This document shows, piece by piece, positions 24,623 through 34,130 of a DNA stretch of 64,000 bases (within the stretch, counting starts at the first letter, position 1; every line of letters begins with the position of its first letter). The notes below the pieces were generated by a model, which saw nothing but the letters and a program-made list of their open reading frames with translations, made no database searches and was not told the origin of the DNA. The stretch is from Zizania palustris (lineage: Eukaryota; Streptophyta; Magnoliopsida; Poales; Poaceae), in assembly GCA_019279435.1 (NCBI GenBank), contig JAAALK010000079.1:87042162-87106161 (forward strand), given 5' to 3'. A program made the position numbers and the translations under genes.

Positions 24623-25642
24623 TGTTGGACCGGAAACGGCGACCAGAGGGGGGGTGAATGGGAGCTTTTAAAATTTCGGGCTAAAAACTAGCCTTCGGTT
24701 TTAGTTCTGTCTTCTGCGGAACAGGTTTCGAACACAACCTTCGAAGGTCTGGTTCGGAGGTACTTCGACAGCTCCGAACACAGGCTTCGCAGGAGCTAAA
24801 GTTCGAAGCCAAGAAGACTTCGCTCCACTCACTACCCTCGAAAATCTACTCTGCTAAGTCAGTGCAGGCTCCGCACACAGGGTGCTTCGAGCAGGCTTCG
24901 CACTTCACCCTTCGCAAGAGTGGACAGCCCTCTGAGGACTTCGACCAAGTACTTGGCGGCAGCAACTGGTGCTGGGCTTCGTACACGAAGGTCTACACGC
25001 ACACAAACAGACTATGCTAAGGGCTTCGACACAAGAAGCAAAACGGGCCTCGATCAGGGCTTCGCTAGTAAGCTGTGAGGTCTGGCCTCAAGTTACACAG
25101 AGCGACAGCACACTGAAAAACACACTTCGCACAAAACACCCTTCGCCTAGACAGGCTTCGGTGCACTATAACTAGCGAGGTATGTAAAGCGAGCTCAAGC
25201 AAAAAGCACAAAGAAGCAGGGCTTCGCCGCTTGAACAAGGAACACAAAATAGATTGAACTCTGGATGAATACAGCGAGGTATGTGGCTACAGGAGCTCAA
25301 CAGTAAATGCTCAAAGTGTTAAATGTTACCTACCGAGCCCCCATATTTATAGCCCACAGTTCACCCAAAGGAATTGACTACACTACCCCTAGGGTTTACA
25401 AAGGATTTTTCTCTACAGAACTAAGAGGTACAAAAGGTAGTCCTGCCTAAACATGCTAGATTCAAGACTAAGTAGTGAGCATGTGTTGATTTTGAAAATA
25501 AAACACCATGCACATAAATGTTCCAGATGAATTAAAAAGGGCTGAGCTTACATGATTTCATGAATTATAAGCAAGCATATAAGTGCAAAATATGTAAATG
25601 CAATTTCAACACAATTAAACAAAGGCACAACCATCTAAAACA
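24623..25642 (-). repeat. 3' LTR of the Copia element (1020 bp, short form)
   Basis: The inner edge (minus-strand start TGTTTTAGATGG) directly follows the polypurine tract and pol stop. The outer edge reads GTCCAACA. Positions 24623-25443 match the 5' LTR; 25444-25642 have no counterpart there. Confidence 0.75.
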
Positions 25643-25650
25643 GCTCCCCC

Positions 25651-28600
25651 TCACAAAATGCCGTAAGGGTGACAAATGCCAAGTTCCCCACGCAAGTAAG
25701 CAAATCGAGAAGCATCGAGGGGTTTTGTAAAAATATCGGCAAGCTGGTGTTGGGTATCAACATATTGAAGTTCAATATCACCCTTCTCATTGTGATCTCT
25801 GAGAAAGTGATACCGTACATCAATGTGTTTGGTTCTGGAGTGCTGAACCGGGTTGTTTGCAATACAAATAGCACTAGTGTTATCACAGAAAAGTGGAACA
25901 CTCTTATAATCTAACCCGAAATCCCGCAAAGTGGAAACCATCCACAAAATCTGAGAGCAACAGCTAGCTGCAGCAACATATTCGGCCTCAGCCGTTGATT
26001 GTGCAACACTAGACTGTTTGCGGGAAGACCAGCAAACCAGAGAAGTACCCAGAAAATGACAAGTACCAGAGGTACTCTTCCTATCAATTCTACACCCAGC
26101 AAAGTCCGCATCGGAATAACCTCGAAGACATAAAGATGAAGACGCTGAATACCATATGCCAAATTCAAGGGTGTGTTTGAGATACCTTAGGATGCGCTTA
26201 ACCGCTTGGCGGTGCGAAGCTCGTGGTGAAGCCTGAAAACGAGCGCACAGACACACAGCGAAGTGTATGTCCGGCCTCGTGGCAGTCAAGTAGAGGAGGG
26301 AGACGATCATGCTCCGGAACTCCTTCTGATCTACGGCTTCTCCATCTTCGTCAGGGTCCAATGCTACAGATGTAGCCATTGGAGTGGCGAGGGGCTTCGC
26401 ATCGGACATGTCGAACTTCTTGAGCAGGTCCTTGGTGTACTTTGTCTGGTGGACAAAAGTACCTTGTTTGCTTTGCTTGATTTGCAAACCAAGGAAAAAG
26501 GTGAGTTCACCCATCATTGACATTTCAAATTCCCTGCTCATGGTATCTGCAAACTCGGCAACTAAAGCATGAGAAGAGCCACCAAAGATGATATCATTCA
26601 CATAAATCTGCACTAGGAGGAATTCTTTGCCATGCTTGAGAGTAAACAATGTTTTATCAACAGAGCCCATCAAATACCCTCGTTCAATCAGAAAAGACTT
26701 AAGTCTGTCATACCACGCCCGAGGGGCCTGCTTGAGTCCATAAAGAGCCTTATGAAGTTTAAGGACTTTATGTGGGTACTTGGGGTTTTCAAAACCAGGG
26801 GGTTGTTTTACATAAACATCTTCACCTATGAAGCCATTAAGAAAAGCACTTTTGACATCCATTTGATAGAGTTTGAATCCCCGAGATGTCGCAAAGGCAA
26901 GCAAAATCCTAATGGCCTCAAGGCGAGCAACAGGTGCAAAAGTTTCAGTAAAATCAATCCCTTCTAGTTGAGAAAAGCCCTGAGCTACAAGTCTAGCCTT
27001 GTTTCTAACTATGGTCCCATCCTCCCCTTGTTTGTTTTTGAAAATCCATTTTGTTCCAATGAAATGAACATTTGGTGGAGGATCAACTAAAGTCCAGACT
27101 TGGTTTCTCTCAAAATTTTCAAGTTCCTCATGCATGGCATTGATCCAACTAGAGTCAGAAAGTGCATGACTAACATCTAAAGGCTCGAAAGAAGCAACAA
27201 AAGCAGAATTAGTAAAATGAGCGTGAGAACGTGTTACCCTTTGATCAAGCTCACCAATGATCTGCTCGGGAGGATGCATCCTTTGAACATGATATGGAGC
27301 CTCGCGGCGAGATGCAGTCTCCCCCTCAACTTGTGCGTTGGAGTGGTCTAAGATGACCGATGTTGAGGTAGTCGCTTCGGGACCTCGTGCCAAAATAGTT
27401 GAAGCGGGGTCAGCTTCGGGGGTCGATGTCGAGGGTAGCAGGGGTTCATCCTCGAATTCTCCGGGATCTTCTTCTTCGAATAAGGTCTGTTCCATGTCGT
27501 GTTCATTTGCCTGTTCAAAAGCAAAACTAACAGAGGGGGTTGATTCATCAAAAGTCACATCACATGACTCGATGATAGTATTAGTTTCCAAATTATAAAC
27601 ACGATAAGAATGACCATGAGTAGTATAACCCAAAAAGATTCCGTCAGAAGATCGCGACTCAAATTTATCCAAATTACCACGTTTTAGGATAAAGCAGCGA
27701 CAGCCAAAAACTCGAAGATGAGTAACCTTGGGCTGTCTCCCAAAACGCAGCTCATAAGATGTTAAGTTCAAAATTGAGCGCAAGAAGATTCGGTTTGAGA
27801 TGTAACAAGCAGTGTTCATGGCCTCAGCGCAGAATTTTCTAGGAGTCCTATGCTCATCAAGCATCGTCCTAACCATCTCAACTAAAGTGCGGTTTTTCCT
27901 CTCAACAACACCGTTCTGTTGAGGAACCCGCGGAGCAGAGAATTGATATTCTATGCCATGCTCCATGCAAAAGTCAACAAAGAGACTATTTTTGAACTCG
28001 GTGCCATTATCGCTTCGAATGAATTTTAATGCACCAGGGAGTTCAGTAAAAAGTCTCAAAGCCAAGCTCCGAAAGTGTGAAAACACTTCGTCCTTGCTGG
28101 CAAGAAAGAAGACCCAAGAGTAGCGAGAGAAATCGTCGACAATAACTAATACATACCACTTGCCGCCTAAAGAACTAACCCGAGAAGGACCTACAGTGTC
28201 CATATGGAGAAGTTCTCCGGGTTGTTCAGTCATCACTGTGGTGACTGGCGAATGCGAAGCGGCAATCATTTTTCCATGTCGACATGGAGCGCAAACTAAA
28301 TTCTTCTCAAACTTGAGCTTGGGCAATCCTCGGATCAGACCTAGGGCGCTCAGACGAGCAAGCAACTCAAAGCTCATATGCCCTAGTCTCCTATGCCACT
28401 TCCACAGCTCAGAAGTCGAATGTGCAACAAGACAATGAGAAGACCCAGATGACTCTGAAAAATCAGCTCCAAAAACTCTCCCAACTCTAAAGATCTTACA
28501 CACCACAACGCCATCAGAATTGAGCACTTGCGAAGTATCGCGATGAAATCGCACTTCGAAGCCCTCATCAAGCAACTGAGATACAGACATCAAATTGTAT

Positions 28601-28818
28601 CCCAGGTTTTCAACCAAAGCAACATCTTTGAGAGTGAAGTTCGAATTAATTCTTACCACACCTTTACCTTTCACTCTACTCCTTCGATTGTTTCCGAAGG
28701 TGATATGTTCCCTTTGCTTGGTTGTGGTGAGGCTGGAGAACCAAGCTGCATCTCCGGTCATGTGGCGCGAACAACCGGAGTCCATGATCCACGTGCCCTC
28801 CAAGCCTCGATCTGTCAC
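25651..28818 (-). CDS. Copia pol polyprotein (protease, integrase, RT, RNase H)
   Basis: About 1055 codons in one frame. Protease WIMDSGCSRHMTGD is at the N-terminus. The integrase zinc-binding start is HRRLGHMS; its catalytic core has D at HMDTVGPSR, D at FIRSDNGTEF and E at QQNGVVERKNR. RT begins WIFKNKQGEDG, with LVAQGF and MDVKSAFLNG. RNase H has YSDADFAG, STAEAEYVA, LFCDNTSA and TKHIDVRYHFLRD. The RT catalytic motif, normally YVDD, reads YVND near residue 770, replacing an essential aspartate, so RT is probably inactive. There is no ATG at the 5' end: the frame opens after a TAG at 28821-28819 that separates it in-frame from Gag. It was part of a gag-pol polyprotein and is not independently translated. 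Confidence 0.9.
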   Translation of the reverse strand: MTDRGLEGTWIMDSGCSRHMTGDAAWFSSLTTTKQREHITFGNNRRSRVKGKGVVRINSNFTLKDVALVENLGYNLMSVSQLLDEGFEVRFHRDTSQVLNSDGVVVCKIFRVGRVFGADFSESSGSSHCLVAHSTSELWKWHRRLGHMSFELLARLSALGLIRGLPKLKFEKNLVCAPCRHGKMIAASHSPVTTVMTEQPGELLHMDTVGPSRVSSLGGKWYVLVIVDDFSRYSWVFFLASKDEVFSHFRSLALRLFTELPGALKFIRSDNGTEFKNSLFVDFCMEHGIEYQFSAPRVPQQNGVVERKNRTLVEMVRTMLDEHRTPRKFCAEAMNTACYISNRIFLRSILNLTSYELRFGRQPKVTHLRVFGCRCFILKRGNLDKFESRSSDGIFLGYTTHGHSYRVYNLETNTIIESCDVTFDESTPSVSFAFEQANEHDMEQTLFEEEDPGEFEDEPLLPSTSTPEADPASTILARGPEATTSTSVILDHSNAQVEGETASRREAPYHVQRMHPPEQIIGELDQRVTRSHAHFTNSAFVASFEPLDVSHALSDSSWINAMHEELENFERNQVWTLVDPPPNVHFIGTKWIFKNKQGEDGTIVRNKARLVAQGFSQLEGIDFTETFAPVARLEAIRILLAFATSRGFKLYQMDVKSAFLNGFIGEDVYVKQPPGFENPKYPHKVLKLHKALYGLKQAPRAWYDRLKSFLIERGYLMGSVDKTLFTLKHGKEFLLVQIYVNDIIFGGSSHALVAEFADTMSREFEMSMMGELTFFLGLQIKQSKQGTFVHQTKYTKDLLKKFDMSDAKPLATPMATSVALDPDEDGEAVDQKEFRSMIVSLLYLTATRPDIHFAVCLCARFQASPRASHRQAVKRILRYLKHTLEFGIWYSASSSLCLRGYSDADFAGCRIDRKSTSGTCHFLGTSLVCWSSRKQSSVAQSTAEAEYVAAASCCSQILWMVSTLRDFGLDYKSVPLFCDNTSAICIANNPVQHSRTKHIDVRYHFLRDHNEKGDIELQYVDTQHQLADIFTKPLDASRFAYLRGELGICHPYGIL

Positions 28819-31282
28819 CTACACACGATAAGAATATCTCGATCGCTCAGTGCTGGGGTGAGTGAAATAATGATGAGGCATCCAGCACTGAGTGACACGA
28901 GTAGTAGGCACAGTAAAAGCAGACGGTCTACGCACATAATAATCAGAATGATGCAAAGTGCGAGGTCTACCTACATGCTGTGAACGAACAACATGTCGAG
29001 GTCTCCTACTCTGACGAGGTACAAATCTGCTAGCCCGAGGTCTACCACCATATGGAACAGGGTGAAGACCTCTAGGAGCAAAACCTCTCCGAGAAGCACG
29101 AGGAGCCTCAAAAGCAGGACGATAGTACATCTCAGACTCATGCATACCTAAAGATAGGTAATGCATGTCCTGGTAACTCATCGCCTGAGAGCGTCGCTCA
29201 TCCTTGATGCGACGAAAACAAAACCCAACCAAATGACCCGCCCGCTGACAATAGGAACAATGAAATACTCTCCTGGGGGCACTCTCATGGGTCACAGGAG
29301 CAATTCTCACAGGCTCCTTGGGTTTCTTCTGTGTGGTTTTCTTGGGAGGATTTTTCTTGGTAGGAGGAGTGGTTTTCTTTGGTGGATGGGTAGGCTTTTT
29401 GGCTGAAGGGGTGTCCAACAGAGCTCTCTCTTTCTCTAGGGTGGTGGGAGAGGTAAAAACAGTTTTGGTCTTACTGTCTGAAGGTATCCTCTCAAAACTC
29501 AAACCTAGAGCTACCCCTGCTCTGTCAGCACACAACTTGGTTTTGGCCAAGAGCAAATCCATCCTACCCTTTCTCTCAGTGCATTTGTTTACCACGGAAA
29601 GAAGGTATTCATTTTCTGACATGAGGTTCTCAGCTCGCTCTCTAATAGTGCCTAGCTGGTCCTTAAGGGTAATGCATGTGTCACACACAGGCTGCACATC
29701 CTTAGAATTACCGGCCCTCTCCAATCTAGCCTCCAAATCATGAACATGCTTATCACGTAAATTAATGCTTTCGCGTAATAAAGAGCAGTTCATGCAATCA
29801 ATAATATCATGAGGTCTAGAATCCACCTCCAAAAGCTGCTTCTGTGCAGTCTCAAGCTCAGAAAGAGTTTGAGCATGTACAGAACGCAACTGAGCAAGCT
29901 CACTCATGACAACAGAACAAGATTCACATTCAGCATCATTAAACTTAGACTTAAGCATGGCATATTCAGTAGAAACAGATTCTAGCCTAAGTCTAAGGTC
30001 TTTTCTTTCTCTAGCGGCTTGCACAAGTAATCTATCCTGACCAAGCACTACTTCATTCAGCTCATCTAATTTAATTAATAGCTGGTCAGATGATAGTGTT
30101 ACCTCAGATGAGTCAAGCTCATCGCCGCTGTGATCGCTGTCGGCCATGAAGCAAAGGCCGGTGAAGTCATGTCCCTTCTTGTCCTTCTTGTCCTCCTTCC
30201 TTGGGGGACTCCTCCTCCTCAGAGCTCGACTCCTCAGTTGAGGACGTGTCGATGTCGCTGAGAGCAGCAACAAAAGCTCTGGAAGCGGCCTTGGCTACTT
30301 TCTTAGCCATCTTGCCGCGCTTGCCCTTCACAAAGGGCTTCCTCTCCTTTTTGTGGTATTTGGGGCGGTCACTCTCATCTCTCTTCTTGATCTTGGGGCA
30401 ATTGGCCTTAATATGAGAGGTGTCGCCACATTCATAGCAACCACTAAAACCACTTCTCCTCTGATCCCGTCTCTCATGGTGAAAGCGGGTGAACCTCCGG
30501 GCAATGAGAGCAAGCTCATCATCATCTAGAGTGTCCACCTGCTCCTTTGTGACGGAGACCAGGGAGGACAAAGCAAAACCATCTGCAAGAACACAAGTAC
30601 TAGATGTGCTTGGTTCTGCAGCGATGCCACGGCTAGTGCTAGAAACCAATGCCAATGGCTGTGGCAAAGAGCTTCTGTGCACAGCAAGAGATGCCTTAGC
30701 AATCTCTGTGGACTTCAGCTTGCTAAAGAGCTCATCACAGGTCAATGTGTCATAACCTGTGGACTTCTCAATGCTGGATATCTTTACTTCCCATATGCTA
30801 CGGTCAAGAGCATAGAGAAGCTTGATAGCCCTATCGTGATCACTGTAAGCAAGCGTCCCGTTGGATCGCAAGTTACTCACTATCGCGTCAAAGCGAGAAA
30901 ACATGGCATCTATAGATTCACCAGGTGCCTGCACAAACAGCTGATACTGTTGATTGTAGGTGCTTTGGCGCCTGGCCTTAATCTGAGTAGAGCCCTCATG
31001 AAAGACAGTGAGCGTTGTCCAAATCTCCCTAGCAGTCCTAAGGTGCTGCACCCTATCGAACTCACTTCTACTCAAACCGATGAACAATATATTTCTTGCC
31101 TTGGAATTGGCATTATACTGATCCTTCTCAGTCTGAGAGGTGCGAGTCTCAGGGATGGAGTATTGTGAGTCCACAATCTCCCAAATTGCATTTCCTTGGC
31201 TTAACAAGTAAGCCTCCATGCGCACCTTCCAGTATGCGAAATCTGTCCCATCGAACAGAGGAATTTTACTGCCTCTATCCAT
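28819..31282 (-). pseudogene. Copia gag (frameshifted), with coiled-coil extension
   Basis: ATG at 31282-31280 (MDRGSK). Residues 1-240 are a Copia gag (YWKVRMEAYL, IWEIVDS, IWTTL, FSRFDAIVSNL). The zinc knuckle CYECGDTSHIKANC lies near 30440. An acidic stretch (STEESSSEEEE) follows, then the frame ends at 30167; a neighbouring frame resumes at KKDKKGHDFTG, so a one-base change lies near 30190-30215. The second part (to 28819) is rich in heptad-like Leu/Glu/Lys segments (LDELNEVVLGQDRLLVQAA and others) with CxxC pairs, then a second zinc-knuckle-like CSYCQRAGHLVGFC and an Arg-rich tail. Such coiled-coil Gag extensions are known in Sireviruses. Confidence 0.85.
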
Positions 31283-31333
31283 GTTGCCAACAGATCATAA
31301 AACCGGTTAAGGTCAACTGGTGATCTTAACCCG

Positions 31334-31345
31334 CTCTGATACCAA
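31334..31345 (-). other. Primer-binding site of the Copia element
   Basis: The minus-strand reading TGGTATCAGAGC is of the initiator-Met type and lies one base inside the 5' LTR edge at 31347. Confidence 0.88.
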
Positions 31346-31346
31346 T

Positions 31347-33390
31347 TGTTGGACCGGAAACGGCGACCAGAGGGGGGGTGAATGGGAGCTTTTAAAATTT
31401 CGGGCTAAAAACTAGCCTTCGGTTTCAGTTCTGTCTTCTGCGGAACAGGCTTCGAACACAACCTTCGAAGGTCTGGTTCGGAGGTACTTCGATAGCTCCG
31501 AACACAGGCTTCGTAGGAGCTAAAGTTCGAAGCCAAGAAGACTTCGCTCCACTCACTACCCTCGAAAATCTACTCTGCTAAGTCAGTGCAGGCTCCGCAC
31601 ACAGGGTGCTTCGAGCAGGCTTCGCACTTCACCCTTCGCAAGAGTGGACAGCCCTCTGAGAACTTCGACCAAGTACTTGGCGGCAGCAACTGGTGCTGGG
31701 CTTCGTACACGAAGGTCTACACGCACACAAACAGACTATGCTAAGGGCTTCGACACAAGAAGCAAAACGGGCCTCGATCAGGGCTTCGCTAGTAAGCTGT
31801 GAGGTCTGGCCTCAAGTTACACAGAGCGACAGCACACTGAAAAACACACTTCGCACAAAACACCCTTCGCCTAGACAGACTTCGGTGCACTATAACTAGC
31901 GAGGTATGTAAAGCGAGCTCAAGCAAAAAGCACAAAGAAGCAGGGCTTCGCCGCTTGAACAAGGAACACAAAATAGATTGAACTCTGGATGAATACAGCG
32001 AGGTATGTGGCTACAGGAGCTCAACAGTAAATGCTCAAAGTGTTAAATGTTACCTACCGAGCCCCCATATTTATAGCCCACAGTTCACCCAAAGGAATTG
32101 ACTACACTACCCCTAGGGTTTACAAAGGATTTGTCTCTACAGAACTAAGGGGTACAAAAGGTAGTCCACCTTTATTCTGGAGGCTTCTCTGTCAGCTTTG
32201 CAGAGGGGACAGTGTCAGCCTTTTACAGAACAGACAGTGTCAGCCTTTGCAGTCTTTGACCTTCTGGAATCCTCCCTTCGCACGCGAGGGTGCGGTAGCT
32301 TCGGTGAGAAGCCTGAAGCCAGATGGCCTTCGCTCCACCGAAGTCAGTCTCCGATACACTGACGGTTTTGAGCCGAAGCCGTCAAAGCCCTTAGGCCTTC
32401 GCACCAACACCTCCGGAGTGGATCACCACGGCTTCGCAGCTTCACCCAGCTCGAACTTCGTCAGTCCGTGTACCGAAGCCATGCAGGCCGAAGCACCTCA
32501 AGTCAACCTCCCTCCGGAGCTAGCCTTGCTCCGAAGCCTTTCTCCCTCCGAAGCCCCACCTTCGGAGTACCACCCTTCGAAGTCCCTCCTTCGTCCAAGG
32601 CCTCCGCATGAAGCATTCCATGAGCCCTTCGTCGCAGTGCCTCTCCCCGAGCACACTCCTCGACGAGCCTCACCCGGACCATGCCTTCGATGCGCCTCGA
32701 CTTCTGAGACCTTCGTCGAGCACCTTCGAATGTCTCCCTACGGAGCACACTTCGAATTCCATGCCTCCGCAGAGGACTTGATCCATCCAACTCAGAAGTC
32801 ACTCCGTTCGGAGTACCTTCGAAGTGCCTCACCTCCGAGGACTTTGTCTCGGAGTACCTTCAGCCGGAGCCACGCTCCGCACTCTCTGCCTTCACCTGGC
32901 ACGCCTCGACCCAAGGACCGACTCGGACCACCTTCGCAGCCACCGTGACGGAGCTCCCCACTCCCCTGGCATCAAGCCTCCCGCTTGACCCAGGTTCACC
33001 TGCTGCGAACCTTGTCCGTCGCCTCTGAAGTCCCTGCGCACCACAGACAAGCAAACAAGTGTATCCAGTACTCCGGAGACCTCTCTGGGTTAGCAACCTC
33101 CGGTACACACTCCGGTGTACCGCCCAAAGTACCGAAGCCTTCGGTACGAACCCAGTCATCGCGTACTGTCGGACTCCTCCGACAAGCACACTCCGCTGCA
33201 TAGCTGCAGCAAGCAAACACCGAACACCCTTCGGTGAAACCACATTCGAACACCCTTCGGAGGTACAACCTCTGAACCCTCTTCGGAGGTACCACCTCCG
33301 AAACCCCTCCGGAGGTACCCTTCGAACAGAGAGTAAAAAGCCTGTCAATCACTCATCACAAAACACCAAAACCAACCCTTGGTTTCTCAA
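31347..33390 (-). repeat. 5' LTR of the Copia element (2044 bp, long form)
   Basis: Minus-strand start TGAGAAACCAAGGG (33390), end GTCCAACA (31347). The whole LTR is rich in CTTCG/CGAAG and CTCCGAAG/CTTCGGAG words. A 305-codon open frame on the plus strand (32031-32948) is low-complexity Pro/Ser/Glu sequence made from these repeats and is not called a gene. The outer 1223 bp (32168-33390) are absent from the 3' LTR. Confidence 0.75.
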
Positions 33391-33395
33391 CATCT

Positions 33396-34130
33396 TACAC
33401 TATATGTTAACCCTCACACTACAAGTTAATTTGTTTAAGTAACCATTGTATATCTTACACTACCTTCGTTTCACATTATCTGATTAGTAATTAAAATAGT
33501 GTTTTGTTTAAAGACAAACCGATAGATGTCTATCCATAAATGAAACAATTTGTGAGTGAACAATTTTTTGTTTACGTGGGGGACATAAAGTTAAACGTAA
33601 ATTTAGTAGGATTCGTTTGTTATATATGTTTTAATTAAATATAATTATATGTGATCGTTTTGTAAATTAAATTGTAATTAGTACACGGTGTAATTATATC
33701 ACAAATTTGATAAATGTTTTAGGACATAAATTATTTAAATATTTGTAAACCAAATTTTAAACACACCTCAATCAACAATACTAGAAGATGCCGTACCATC
33801 TCATCCACTTTGGATATATTCATCCAATAACTTTTTCTAGATATTTTCACCCAATATATTAAGGCAATATTTTTACTAGGCGGCTTTTCTAGGAAATTGC
33901 GAGCTTCTTGGCGGAAAAGTAACAACCACTAAGATCAGATAACAGATCCATGAAAAGTAAAGCCTTGCAGTACCAAACAGCCAACTTACAACGCATAAAG
34001 TTCAATGTTCTGCAACGCACGATCTATCTTAGAGATACGTATCCTCCAACCAAAATGTCTACAAAGACCAGCAGAGTTCGCTTCATTAAAACACTTAGAA
34101 GATAAGCCAACTGATGGGTGGGCATGGAAT
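33396..34130. other. Intergenic DNA including the RPS18 3' flank
   Basis: 33405-33447 holds the second copy of the short direct repeat. The rest is AT-rich with no recognised element. The RPS18 3' UTR probably occupies the right-hand 150-200 bp, but no poly(A) site can be fixed. Confidence 0.5.

Larger units (their letters stand above)
24623..33390 (-). mobile_element. Ty1/Copia element, Sirevirus-like, complete ends
   Basis: Bounded by the 5-bp duplication ACATC (24618-24622 and 33391-33395). On the minus strand: 5' LTR 33390-31347, primer-binding site TGGTATCAGAGC (31345-31334), gag, pol in the Copia order protease-integrase-RT-RNase H, polypurine tract GGGGGAGC (25650-25643), 3' LTR 25642-24623. 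The long coiled-coil extension of Gag after the zinc knuckle suggests a Sirevirus. The LTRs share 821 bp (24623-25443 and 31347-32167, about eight substitutions by eye, near one percent) but the rest is unrelated. The element is defective: a gag frameshift, a stop between gag and pol and an altered RT active site. Confidence 0.92.

Noticed and set aside
32031..32948. 305-codon open frame on the plus strand
   Set aside because: Made of CTTCGGAG-type repeats of the Copia LTR, antisense to the element, and low-complexity Pro/Ser/Glu with no domain.
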